Below are positions 43,946-55,540 of a stretch of 64,000 nt of DNA, piece after piece; position 1 is the stretch's first letter; the number at the start of each line of letters is the position of its first letter. The translations under genes and the position numbers were made by a program. The notes under the pieces were generated by a model. The model was not told the origin of the DNA, did no database searches, and saw only the letters and a program-made list of their open reading frames with translations. This DNA is from Tetracentron sinense (lineage: Eukaryota > Streptophyta > Magnoliopsida > Trochodendrales > Trochodendraceae): contig CM026567.1 in assembly GCA_015143295.1 (NCBI GenBank), positions 13,224,416 to 13,288,415 of the forward strand. Direction: 5' to 3'.

Positions 43946-44140
43946 CTAAGGGTCAGGCCCTACAGGCCATGGGATTAAGGGGTATGCTAAGGTCACCTAA
44001 TGCTAGGGTTTAGGACATGGGTTTTTCTAGGGTTTGACTGGAGAGGTTTACCTAGGTTGTGAGGGACATGGTAGGGGAGGTAACCATAGTTAAGGGATTT
44101 TAACTACAGTTAGATGGGGTGTAAAAATCGGGTGCTTATA
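43946..44140 (-). repeat. Tat-type 3' LTR, segment 3 (U3 start)
   Basis: On - the LTR begins TATAAGCACCCGATTTTTAC after the polypurine tract; TATAAG is probably TGTAAG changed by G to A. Confidence 0.65.
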
Positions 44141-44153
44141 GCTGCCCCTCTTT
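44141..44153 (-). other. Polypurine tract of the Tat element
   Basis: On - CAAAGAGGGGCAGC, the form typical for the clade. Confidence 0.75.
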
Positions 44154-46995
44154 GCTGGAGAATGCCAAGGTTGGCGATTCGAACGACAAAGACTGGAATC
44201 ATCTTATTTTTAGACCAAGCTCAGATAACAGGGATGCAGAATGATGATGTGCATGCATGCAGTGCAAAAATAGTGAGTGAATATAGTGGCAAGGCGCTAC
44301 TGGGGAAGGGCGAGTAGTTCAGACTACTCACTGGGGATTGATGAATACAGGGATGGCATAGCCTGGAGGCGTCGGCTAGAAGGATTCGATCGAGTTTGAT
44401 CAAAGAGACACACAGGGTGTCAAGAATACACAGGGTGTTGAAGGGGGTGACATGCGGGTGGTGTACACTGTAAAGGTACACACGGGATGTCGAGGACACG
44501 CAGGGTGTTGGAGATGAGACATGCAGGTGGTATACGCTGTAAAGGTATACACAGGATGTCGAGGACATATGGGGGTGTCGAAAGAGAGGACATGCGGGTG
44601 GTATACGCTGTAAAGGTATACACGGGATGTCGAGGACACACAGGGTGTCAAAAGGGAGGACATGCAGGTGGTATACGCTGTAAAGGTATACACAGGATGT
44701 CGAAGACACACGGGGGTGTCAAAAGAGAGGACATGTGGGTGGTATACACTGTAAAGGTATACACGGGATGTCAAAGACACACGGGGGTGTCGAAAGAGAG
44801 GACATGCAGGTGGTGTACACTGTAAAGGTATACACGGGATGTCGAGGACACATGGGGGTGTCGAAAGAGAGGACATGCAGGTGGTATACACTGTAAAGGT
44901 ATACACGGGATGTTGAGGACACAAAGGGGTGTCAAAAGAGAGGACATGCAGGTGGTATACGCTGTAAAGGTATACACGGGATGTCGAGGACACATGGGGG
45001 TGTCGAAAGAGAGGACATGCAGGTGGTATACGCTGTAAAGGTATACACGGGATGTCGAGGACACACGGGGATGTCGAAAGAGAGGACATGCAGGTGGTAT
45101 ACGCTGTAAAGGTATACACGGGATGTTGAGGACACACGAGGGTGTCGAAAGAGAGGTGGCATGTCCAAGAGGCACTTGCTGGATGATTGAAATGGCCGAG
45201 GCGCTGGATTTTGATCAAAGATGATGCTGAGGAGTTTGGTCACCAGAAGCGTGACGCTATGCAGGGATGTCATGCAGGGGATAAAGGCGAGGATGCTTTC
45301 CCATGACTTTGCTGATTGCGACTGGCGGGGATGCATGATGTCGGCTTCTTCTGCTTTGACTTGCTGGGGCTGCTCAGTGCAGGCTGGTATAATCTGGTCA
45401 GGATACCAAAGAGTTTGTTTTTAAAAACATTTTGTAAAAGGTTTTGGTCCTTTGTAAAAAATTTTGCTTTCAACAAAAGAATGTTCAACTAGCTATCAGT
45501 TTTGCCAGGAAAGTGCCTTAGTCAGGTCTTTGGGGATTAGATAGTCTGCTTTTTGCTCTTGGAGAGTAGAGTATAACCTAGAAGAGAATTTTTCACTATT
45601 GAGGATGCTCATGGGTAGACCCATTTGTTTTGTCACTGCTGGAGATTAGATTCTGACCGTGGGGAACCTTGCTGGGGGAGCAAATAAGATGCTCCTACTA
45701 GGGAGATCCGCTAGAGGATGTAAAGCCATTGTAGACCGTTACTGGGGATCTGCTGAGAGGTATGACATTGCTGTAGATCACTGCTGGGGATCTGAACTCT
45801 GTTGGAGCCTAGTGTTGGGGAAGCTGCTCTTCCATGCCACCTGCTGGGGATTGCTGTAGAGGATTTATCTGGCTAGCCTGATTGCTGCCGGATGATGTTG
45901 CCAAACTGCTCTTCAGCCTTTCTCCCTTTTTTACCCTTGGAATGACCAAGTCATGGGGTTCGCATAATTTTTGCGCAATGAGGTCGTTGCTGGTTTTCCT
46001 CATACCTGCGAAGCTGATTGGTTTTTATCCTTTTTTTGCCCCTAGTCACAAGACTAGGTCTGGGGATCGCGTGATTTTTGCGCAATGAGGCCGTTGCCGG
46101 TTTTCACTCATGCCCACAACTTACTGGGGAGGTTTTGTTTATGTAGAGGAAAATTAGGTCTTCTCCCGTCATAGCCCTGAATGGCGCTCCTCAAGGGTTT
46201 TATGGATGATATTTCTGCTGAGGATTCAGATGTGATATTGCACTTGCACTCGCAATTCTTAAAGGATCGAGGAGGACTTATAGTAGGATGAAATGTAGGC
46301 TGTGGACCAAGTTTGGGAGACCCTGGGATTTCTCCTATTTTGTAGTTGATTTGCTCTCCCTTGGAGGTTTCGGTTTGTTATAATTGATTTTCACTCTCTG
46401 GGGAGGATTTTTCTGTTTTCGGGGGGATTTTTTTACTTAAGGCCTGTGCCTTATGATTCCCGGTGATTTTTTTTTTGCTCTGCTAGGGATGGGGGAAAGA
46501 GAGTGAGAGAGGTTGTCTTTGCTGGGGATAGAGAGGTTATCTCTGTTCGAGGATTTTGTTTTTCTGGAGAGGTTGTCTCTACTGGGTAAAGAGTCTAGAG
46601 AGATTGTACCCATGAGAATCGATTTGATTGGGAAGTTGAGAGAGTTTGTCTCTACTTGGGGAGAGTTGATGACTCCTTTCAGGAAAGAGGGACTCTGTTT
46701 GGGCAGAGTCGAGGAGTGGATACCCCATATATGACCGCACCTGATTTGACAGGCTACCTACGTACCTTTACGGGATCAAGTCATGACGTAGTTCGGGCCA
46801 ATGCCGCAGAGGCAAGGGAGGGTGTCCCAAAAAAGTGTAATGAAAGAGGGGTTGTCAGGCTCAAGGGGCTAACTAGCAAGATTCATTTGTTTTGTAAACG
46901 GATTACAGAAAAGAGGGATGAAGAGTGTGTCAAGGATGGCCTCTTGTCATTTCCCAGAGAAACTACAAGTGCAAAGCGCCTATCAGATCTAGACC
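44154..46995 (-). other. Tat 3' untranslated region
   Basis: Between the integrase stop and the polypurine tract. Contains the 71 bp array (44405-45160), about a dozen scattered CTGGGGA words (45364-46660), two ~120 base related blocks (45905-45980 and 46030-46105, TTTTTGCGCAATGAGG) and, on -, the motif GAACTACGTCATGAC...TACGTAGGTAGCC at 46755-46795. No coding frame. Confidence 0.7.
44405..45160 (-). repeat. 71 bp tandem array, ten to eleven units
   Basis: AAAGGTATACACGGG recurs at 44471, 44541, 44612, 44682, 44753, 44824, 44896, 44967, 45038 and 45109. Each unit has two foldback motifs: GTATAC-N9-GTATAC and GACAC-acggg-GTGTC. The period is not a multiple of three and all frames stay open, giving artefact ORFs up to 272 codons. 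Confidence 0.95.
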
Positions 46996-48110
46996 CTAAG
47001 CGTAGTATCTTTTGACTTTGTCCATGTTGACGGGCTCTGGGAGGTCTTCGTCATCTATACGTCTGAGCTGAAGGGCACCGCCGAAGAATTTGTCTCGGAC
47101 GACGTATGGGCCTTCATAGTTGGGAGTGAACTTGCCCCTTGGGTCAGGGCGGTTTAGCAACATTTTTCGGAGAACCAGGTTGTTGATCTTGATATTTCTT
47201 AGCTTAACCTTCCTGTTGAAGGCCCTAGCCATGTGCCTTCGGTGGGCCTAAGAGTGGTTGATGGCTTTCAGTCGCTGCTCTTCGATCAGGTTTAACTGCT
47301 CGTACCGGGTTTGCGCCCATTCCACTTCTGAGAGCTCTGCTTCCATTAACACCCAGAGTGATGAAATTTGTACTTCGACAAGGAGGACTGCTTCCATACC
47401 ATAGGCCAGAGCGAATGGTGTTGCTCCTGTTGAGGTTCGGATGGACATTCTGTAGGCCATGAGTGCATAAGGGAGCATCTCATGCCAGGCAAAGTACTTG
47501 GTTGCCATCTTCTCTATGATTTTCTTCAGATTCTTGTTAGCAGCTTCAACTGCACCATTGGTCTGTGGCCTGTACTGCGTAGAGTTATGATGTTGGATCT
47601 TGAATTTTTGGCAGAGGTCAGTCATCCCCTTGTTGCAGAAGTTGAGAGCATTGTCTGTTATAATCTCATATGGGACCCCATATCTACAAATGATATCCCT
47701 TTTCAGAAAACGTTGAACCACTAAGGCTGTGACGTTGGCATAAGAGGCTGCCTCAACCCATTTTGTGAAATAATCGATTGCTACCAGGATGAATCGATGT
47801 CCGTTTGATGCTTTTGGAGCAATGGGTCCGATGACATCGATGCCCCAAGCCGAGAATGGCCAAGGAGTGGTGCGATTGTGCAGCCTACTCGGTGGTGCAT
47901 TTACCCTGTCGGCATAGATTTGGCATTGGTGGCACTTCTATACATGCTTGCAACAGTCTGATTCCATGGTGGACCAGTAGTAGCCTAGCCTCAATATATT
48001 TTTAGATAACATCAACCCATTAATGTGTGGGCCGCAGGTTCTTCTGTGAACTTCTTCAACTACTTGTGCTACTTCACTGGTATCTAGGCATCTGAGCTAG
48101 AGTAGGTTCG
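46996..48110 (-). pseudogene. pol: Tat integrase
   Basis: On -: EEVHRRTCGPHINGLM and WSTMESDCCKHV-stop-KCHQCQ (HHCC finger), WGIDVIGPIAPKASNGH and ILVAIDYFTKWVEA (first Asp), RYGVPYEIITDNALNF (second Asp), RPQTNGAVEAANK (Glu), then RPDPRGKFTPNYEGPYVV and VNMDKVKRYYA ending at 46996. In-frame stops near 47935 and 47248 both fit CAG to TAG. Integrase inserts the cDNA. Confidence 0.9.
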
Positions 48111-49095
48111 GTGAACTTTTATACAAGATGCCTCCTGATAGGATGACCTGAATGGCCAGTCTTCTAATTGCCTGGCGGTCTATTTTGGTAGCATCGAGAG
48201 GGAAGGTCCCATCTTCGAGATAATGCTTAATGTCTGTATACCAAGGCTTGTGGTCCGATACTTCCTCGATCTGAAGGCAGTAGGTAGGCTGATCCTATTG
48301 CTGAATTTCTATCGGCTAGAGCATGATGTCTGTAGGGATCTGTACCATTGAAGCTAGAGTGGCCAGTGCGTTGGTGAATCTGTTCCGGTTCCTGGATCGG
48401 TGGCTGAAGCTGATTATTCTGAATTGACTGATTAGCAGATTAAGGTAGGCTAAGTACGGGACTAGCCTTGCTTCTCGGATAGCCCAAGACTCATTTGCTT
48501 GACAGATTACTAAAGATGAGTCACCGTAGACGTCTACCTCTTCAATCTCAACATCCAGGGCTTCTTTCAGTCCTGCTATGCTTGCCTCGTACTCTGCTTC
48601 ATTGTTGGAGCATCTGAACTTCAGCTTGATAGAGATAGGGAGGTGTGCTCCTTTAGGGGTGATCAGGACGGCTCCTGTCCCATACCCATGACGGTTGCAG
48701 CTCCGTCAAAATACAACTCCCAGCCAGAGTATTTTTATTTGTCCACTTCCGTATACAGGATGGCTTCATTTGGAAACTGATCATGTACAGACATGTAGGC
48801 CTGGGTTAGACCGTGGGCCAGGTGATCTGTTATCGCCTGCCCCTTGATTGACTTTTGTGGGTGGCTTTTCCAGTGGTGGCTGGCTTTTCCAGTAAGTATT
48901 TCAATGGGTCCATCCGGGAGATCAGAATTACCGGGTAGGAAAGCAGATAGTGCCGAAGACGTTGAGTATCCCAGACCAGTGCTAGACATGTCTTCTCAAG
49001 AGGGTTGTACCGCTCTTCGTACTCAAGCAGATGCTTACTGATATAGTAGATGACTTGCTTTATTCTGCTAGTCTCGTCATGTTGTTCCAGCACCC
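48111..49095 (-). pseudogene. pol: Tat RNase H region (two RNase H domains)
   Basis: On -: first, LEQHDETSRIKQVIYYISK, LEKTCLALVWDTQRLRHYL, DPLKYLLEKPATTGK; then a piece is missing around a short repeat (GGCTTTTCCAGT at 48867 and 48885); then PQKSIKGQAITDHLA. The second, archaeal-type domain has WELYFDGAATVMG, a one-base frameshift near 48690, then GTGAVLITPKGAH, CSNNEAEYEASIAGLKEA, VDVYGDSSLVI and NALATLASMV. Confidence 0.85.
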
Positions 49096-50250
49096 CATAG
49101 AGGTTTCTTGCATAGAGATGTAGAGTAGCAGTGGACGTCCTGGTGTAGGAGGCACAAGTACTGGAGGGTTCAAAAGATACTGCTTTATTCTGTCAAAGGC
49201 TTCTTGGCATTCTGCTGTCCAGATTGTCGGCATGTTCTTTCGGAGAAGTTTGAAGATCGGCTCGTAGATTGGAGTTAGCTGAGAAATGAACCGACTGATG
49301 TACTGAATTTTGCCCAGGAAACCACGGATCTTCTTTTCAGTTTGGGGTGTTGGCATTTCGATGATACTTCTGGATTTAGCTGGATCGATCTCAATGCCTC
49401 TTTTGCTGACTATGAAGCCAAGAAGCTTTCCTGATGAGGCTCCGAAGACGCATTTGGTCGGATTCAGTCTTAGGCCGTACTCTCGGAGTTTATCGCAGAG
49501 TCTCTTCAGGTCTTCTAGGTGCTGTTCGGCCGTCGATGATTTGATGATCATGTCATCCATGTAGATTTCAGTGGACTTGTGTATCATGTCGTGGAACAAG
49601 GCTGTCATGGCCCTCTGGTAGGTGACCCCTGCGTTCTTGAGTCTGAAGGGCATGACCTTGTAGCAGAATGTTTCCCAAGGCGTGATAAAGGAGATTTTTT
49701 CCATGTCTTCTTCTGTCATCCTGATCTGGTTGTATCCGGAGAAACCATCCATGAATGAGAGAGTCTCGTGCCCAGCAGTATTGTCGACCAGAACGTCAAT
49801 GTGCAGGAGAGGAAAGTTATCTTTGGGGCTTGCCCTGTTTAAATTCCGGTAGTCAATACACATGCGGACCTTGCCATTCTTCTTGGGTACTGGGACTATG
49901 TTGGCCAACCACTCAGGATAGTTTGCAACTACCAGGAAGCTTGCGCTGATCTGCTTCTTAACTTCTTCCTTGACCTTCTGTGACCACTCGGGCCTCATCC
50001 ATCTCAGTTTCTGCCTCACTGGTCTGACGTCGGGGTTCAAGGGCAGTCTGTGAACCACCAATGCTGGGTCTAGGCCTGGTATGTTAGCATATGACCAGGC
50101 GAAGACATCACTGTACCTTCTCAGGAAACTGATCATGTCTGCTCTCCGCTGAAGGTTCATCCTGGTGCCGATTTTGACTAGCCGGGGGTTCTCTGCGGAT
50201 CCCAGATTGATTGTTTCAGTGTCTTCCCTGTTAGACTATAGAAGTCCTTC
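49096..50250 (-). pseudogene. pol: Tat reverse transcriptase
   Basis: Open frame of 366 codons from 50160. Visible: RYSDVFAWSYANIPGLDP, WLANIVPVPKKNGKVRMCID, LSFMDGFSGYNQI, VMPFRLKNAGVTYQRAM, EIYMDDMIIKS (catalytic YMDD), GLRLNPTKCVFGASSGKLLG, RGFLGKIQYISRFI. Upstream, in frame with a TAG-like break, IGTRMNLQRR is preceded by ETINLGSAENPRLVK. The frame is lost near 49075, where MGCWNNMTRLAE should read MGVLEQHDETS. Confidence 0.93.
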
Positions 50251-51017
50251 GCTGTGCTTGAGGAGGTCTAGAATTTCCTGAGGCGGTTCCTCTTCCTGTT
50301 CGGAGTCATACTTTGCTTCGGAGAGTTCAAGGAGGGTTTGAGGGGTAGCCCTGTCAGAGGTAATTTCCTGGCAAACCAATTAGCTTCAGTTTAGCATGCT
50401 TTGATGATGATGATTTGTTGGCTTCAGGACACTAGGCCTTCTAGGGGAAGAGTCCGTGTGATTTCGTCATCAGCCGATATGAAATGTTTTTTCGAAAACA
50501 TGGTTTTTGAGTCAAAACAATCTGATTTTCAAAATGACTTGTTACAAAAAGATTCAAACAAAAAGAGGACGACAGTGGCATGACTTTTGGATTTTACAAA
50601 CGGGAGCAAAAGAGAAGTAGATGGAGGAGAAGGGTGATGTTGGTTCACTGCTATCTTGGACCAACTTCTCCTGCACTGTGCTTACCCCGGCCCTGGCTGG
50701 CCTCGATGGTCAATGGACCAGTGGCTGGCGACTGGATGACGCTTCGGCGCTGTTGGAGAGGGTGCAGACCTACTCTCCTGCTGAATATTCTGCTTTGGTA
50801 GCATCTTCGACAGTTAGCTCGTCGAACATCTGGGTCATGGCGAACACTCCAGGTTCTGGAATCCCTGAAGACTCGTCACTGGGTTAGGGTGTTAAGGCAA
50901 CGGGTGCAGCAGAGGTTTCCGGGTAGGTCTCATAGATTCCCACGGGGAAGGTTACAAAGATGTGTGGTCGGGGTTCAGGTTTCGACGATTGGCTACTCTT
51001 CCTAGTCAGCTTAGAAA
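50251..51017 (-). other. Spacer between Tat protease and RT
   Basis: On - partly readable acidic sequence (LLELSEAKYDSEQEEEPPQE) with stops, otherwise no domain. In Ogre elements this interval holds an intron; I cannot place splice sites here. Confidence 0.5.
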
Positions 51018-51022
51018 GGTAG

Positions 51023-52253
51023 TGAAATTCCTTATTCCAATGCACTCTTTGACCTAGAGGGGGGGGGTGAATAGGTCTACTTTAATTTTCTCTACCAATT
51101 TTAATTTTAATCAATCATACACAACTAAACTCACTTGATCACACAAGATTTTTTACGTGGAAAACCCTTCCGGTAAAAACCACGGGACTTAGTCCAGCAT
51201 AGAATCCACTATGAGAAGATTTAAACAATACAAGACTCGAATCTTACCCAACCGGACAGACACAACGTTCCTCGGTATCGATTCCATAGCTTGCAAACCA
51301 CGAACACAACACGTTCGATCTCCACAACAGCAGCTCCGGTTCCTCACCGGCCAATCTTACTCAAAGTGATCAACCATGGTCTCCGAAGACCAATCTCTGT
51401 CCTTGTCGCATTTAGCACAGGCTAACCAACACTCACAGTAGAGCAACAGTGGGTTTTGGGGTTTATGGAAGCCCTAGGATGATCTCTTAATGTTTAAGGA
51501 TCATTTATGCAAAGTATAGAAAATTTGTTTTAGAACCATGCAAAACCTAGAGGCCAACTAAAGGAGATGAAGATTAATGAAACAAAGAGTTTTCATAAAC
51601 TCCAAGCAAGCACAAAGTGCTCTAAAAAGTCTCCAATTGATCATCTTCACGGATTGGGCGAAGTCCCCCATATATAGGAAAGGTCCAAGGGATTAGAAGT
51701 TTCTAAAAAATAGTTTTAGAAAGTAATTTTCATATCAGGGTCGACCCTGGGGGTCCCTGGGTCGACCCATCATAGCAAAATCACTTTCCAAACAAGAAAC
51801 CATATCAGGGTTGACCCATAAGGCACATTCGGTCGACTGGATGGTGCCTTTCGGTCGATCGGATGGTCCTCAGGGTCGACCCTCACATTTTTCACTCTCT
51901 GCCAAAAATCATGGTACAAAATGGGGGCTCTTCAAGGTCGATCCAAAACGGTCAGGGTCGACCCTAGGGTGCATAGTTTTGTTTTTTCAATTTTTTTAAC
52001 CATTGAATGCATTCCCCTATCACCCCTTCTCCAGTATGACTTATTGTTAGTGATGAAGGAGTATTTTCATGAGGTATCATAGGGTCAACTAGGTCTCTCT
52101 CATAATCCCAACTTTTGAGCCACTGTGAGTGATGAAGCTTCAAGATCCTTCACGGCTTCTTCCTCACTTTGTCTTCAACCCAGATGAGACCTACTATGAC
52201 CTAAATACAACATTTTGGGCTCGGAATTTTGCCAACAACATTTTGACTTTTCA
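51023..52253 (-). repeat. 3' LTR of the deleted SIRE-like element
   Basis: 1231 bases; on - TGAAAAGTCAAAATG to GGAATTTCA. 51730-51970 has palindromic words AGGGTCGACCCT and CGGTCGACTGGATGG. The U5 end carries the C-tract typical of SIRE LTRs (a run of nine G at 51060 on +). Confidence 0.93.
51670..51676 (-). promoter_or_regulatory. TATA box, 3' LTR
   Basis: On - CCTATATATGGGGG, matched at 56141-56148 in the other LTR. Confidence 0.6.
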
Positions 52254-52829
52254 ATCTCCCCCTTTGGAAATTCCGAGACAAAACTACCAATAAAATTAAT
52301 GGTCATGGTTTTACATACTCTCTTAAACCCACAAGAAACAAGAGAATGAAAAATACATGACACTGGACATTTGGACTTCTTCCATGGAGCAGTAGGCTTT
52401 ACAAGACCATTGAAGTATTTAATCACACCTGAAACACTGAAACAAACAATACCTTTGTGAAGCATGGGGGAAATTCATAAAATAAGATAAATATTGAAAC
52501 AATGAACATCATACAAAGAGTATGAGTTCTCCCCCTCAATCTGAGATCCTGTTTGACAAGGTTTCAAAATCATAAACAGGAGAGTAATGTGAAAATATGC
52601 ACATGTCAGTATTTAACCGGAGAGAATATGACATGACATAACAATTGTACATATGATGAATAACATGTGATCAAACTTAGGAATGTGATCAAACTTAGGC
52701 ACCTTCTCCCTCATTTTGGCTAGAATTGCCAAGGGAACATCAATCCTACATAACAAAGACTCTAGCAGGAAGTAATATGGTCAACAAAGAGCAAAAGCAT
52801 AGAGAAACCCAAGGAGTCAGAGGCAGGAA
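52254..52829 (-). other. Polypurine tract and residual 3' interior
   Basis: The tract is CCAAAGGGGGAGAT at 52254-52267 on -. The rest has no pol motif, showing where pol was lost. Confidence 0.75.
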
Positions 52830-53600
52830 CTAAATGGCAGAAACAAAGCGAAAGCATCCCATATACAGGAACCAAGGGTGCTCAACATAAAGTCCAACCC
52901 AGACAGCATGGTGATCATCGCACAATTGACTTATGATAATTAGATTAGCTTTCAGTCCTTCTACAAACAAGACATCCTTCAGTTTAGGAATGCCTGGTGC
53001 TTGGATGACACATTTTCCTTTCATAAAGGATTTGCTTCCATCACCAAAAGTAATAGTCCCATTTGAGCATTCCTCAAGATGAGTAAAGAGGGACTTGTTA
53101 CCTGTCATGTGTCTGGAGCATCCACTATCGAAATACCACATGTCAAAATTTTGGGCTTTCAAAACAGTGTGGATGACAAGGCATTTTAGATCATCCTTTC
53201 TCACATAAATGAACTTAGACTTTTGGGGAACCCTATGGTCTTTGTTCACTTCATTTGTAGGCATGACCTTCTTCTTGTTAGATCTCCTGTTCTTCCTTCT
53301 TTTCTGAGTGAACCTTGCATTTTGGTCCATCCTGTTACCTTCTTTATGATGAGCATAAAAAGTGTCACAACCATATTGCGTACTAGAGAGTTGAGCAATT
53401 TTCATCACTTCTTCACTCAAACTCCTAGACTTTTCTGCTAAGGCTTGAATTTGCCTTTGGAGATTCCCTTGATATTGTGTTTGATTCTGAGAACCATTTC
53501 GGGGATTTATCCTAAAGGCATTGCAGTTAGGTCGGATGTGACCCTTCACTCCACACTGGTGACAAGTGGGAATGAACCTGGAAGGAGGAGATCTGTTAGC
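52830..53600 (-). pseudogene. Copia second zinc knuckle and protease
   Basis: On -: CHQCGVKGHIRPNC knuckle, a basic linker, then MWYFDSGCSRHMTG (protease active site), GTITFGDGSKSFMKGKCVI, PKLKDVLFVEGLKANLI, SQLCD. Here the canonical sequence ends and an unrelated tail runs to a stop at 52830. Confidence 0.88.
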
Positions 53601-55469
53601 CTGGGACTGAACTTTTGTTCTCTCAGTTTCAGTTGAGTTTTTACCTGTCCAGATGTGACAAAATTTTTGTACAACTGAGAGTTTGGCATCCTGGATGTTG
53701 ATCCCGAGGAGTTAGAACCCACAAATCTTGGATTTTCATTTATTGGCTCAAATGTTGTAGTAGACATTGTTTCGACATTCAAAGGACCGGATGGTCCGTC
53801 TGGATGTCCTATGTCGGACATGTTTACTGTTGAGCGCTGCATGCTAGCTAGTTTATCCAAGATTTGAGTGTTGCTAAGGAGTCTAGCTTCTTTTTCGAGT
53901 TCAGTTACTTTCTTAGCTAGCCCATCCTTAACTTTCAGAATATCAAGAAATTCCTTTTCTAGAAATCTAACTTTTTCAATAAGGTTATTTCTTTCAGATT
54001 CCAATTCTGAAATTCGAGTCTTTGACTCTTCAGATACACTCATGGAGTTATCTTCCTCAGTTTCTAGAACCTTGATCCATTTGGATAGAGAGGCATTTTC
54101 TTTCTCAAGGTATTCTAGTTTGGACACCAGTTCAGCCTTTCCACTTTCAAGCTGAAAAACTAGAGCATTCTTCCCTTCTGCTTCTAGTTTGCAAGAGTCT
54201 CTTTCTTGTTGGGTAAATTTAAGTTGTTTGTTCAAAGAGATCTTTGCTTTCTTCAGCTTAAGGCTTTCAGAGAACAACCTTTCATAGGCTTTTTCCATAT
54301 CTTCATCAGACTCAGAGACAGTGTGACTTTGATCATGATCTTCACCAGACTCACTTACTTGATCTTCATCAATCTTTTCTTCGTGAGTAGTGGGAGGATG
54401 GTCTATCTCTGATAGGGTGACAGAAAAAGCCATGTGATATTTCGATTCCTCACTTAAGGTAGAACTTTCAGATTGTTCTTCATCAGAATCACTGTCATCC
54501 CATGTGGCATTCATCACCTTTCCCTTAGACTTCTTCTTGTTAGGGCAATCAGGTGATATATGGCCATAACTTTTGCATTCATAGCATTGAATGCCACGAG
54601 ATTTCTTGTCAGTTCCTTTGGGGACTTTCTTGTTATCCCAAGGTTTTGACTTTGACTTTTCAAGAGGTTTTCCTCCTGGTTTAGGCTTGAACCTTCTATT
54701 TGTTTTCAGATAATTTTGAAATTTTTTAACAATAGAGCCAATTCCTTCTCCCCAACTCAGCATCACTGTCATCCTCATCCAAGGTTTCCTTGACAGTTTT
54801 CAAGGCTACAGATTTGTTTTTCTTGGATGGTCGAAGATTAAGTTTGTAGGTTTGGAGTGATCCGACCAATTCCTTAATCTTGAGAGCATCAACATTCTTG
54901 CTCTCCTCGATGGCAGTGACCTTAGATTGAAACCTTTCTGGTAAAGATCTAAGGATTTTTCTGACAATTTTGGACTCACTGATTTTCTCACCCAGGTTGA
55001 AACTGGAGTTGACAATATCACTTAGTTTAGCATAGAATTCATCAAAAGTGTCATTGTCCTCCATTTTCAGATTTTCAAATTTTGTGGTGAGAATTTAAAG
55101 CTTAGAGATCTTGACAGTGGTTGTACCTTCATGAGTCATTTCAAAAATATCCCAAGCCTCCTTTGCTGTTTCACATGAAGAGATTAGCCTGAATTCTTCA
55201 ACAGTGATTGCAGTAAAGATGGCATTGAGACCTTTCGTGTTCCAACCACTTGTCTCGAGTTCTTCTTTGCTCTAATCCTTGGTGCTTTTAGTGAGGATTA
55301 CTTCACCTAAAATATTCACCGGTGGAATCCATCCATCCTGAATGGACATCCAGATTCTCTCGTCTATGGATTTGAGAAATGCTCTCATTCGAGCTTTCCA
55401 AAATGCATAATTGTTCCCATCGAGCAGTAGGGGACGAGAGATGGATCCACCATCTCTTAAAGTAGTCAT
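53601..55469 (-). pseudogene. gag: SIRE-type gag with coiled coil
   Basis: Start chosen at 55469 (MTTLRDGGSISRPLLLDG). Order: NNYAFWKARMRAFLKSID, stop near 55272, UBN2-like helices (DTFDEFYAKLSDIVNSSFNL, ILRSLPERFQSKVTAIEE), a frameshift near 54750, QCYECKSYGHISPDC knuckle at 54560, an acidic stretch, then a long coiled coil (54350-53860) as usual in this clade. Another frameshift near 53620 precedes the second knuckle. A 410-codon stretch (54778-53546) is still open. Confidence 0.9.
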
Positions 55470-55526
55470 TGACTTAAGGATAGACACAAGATCACACTTA
55501 AGGGATTTAACCTTATGAGTGAACCT

Positions 55527-55538
55527 GCTCTGATACCA
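55527..55538 (-). other. Primer binding site (initiator Met tRNA)
   Basis: On - TGGTATCAGAGC, two bases inside the LTR end. Confidence 0.95.
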
Positions 55539-55540
55539 AT

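Noticed and set aside
44405-45160. CRISPR-like regular repeats
   Set aside because: Repeats are contiguous without unique spacers, inside a plant retroelement.
44400-45218. 272-codon frame on - and shorter partners
   Set aside because: Product of the 71 bp tandem array, no codon pattern, same peptide in every frame.
50621-50887. 88-codon frame on +
   Set aside because: Opposite strand of the Tat protease-RT spacer; no domain.
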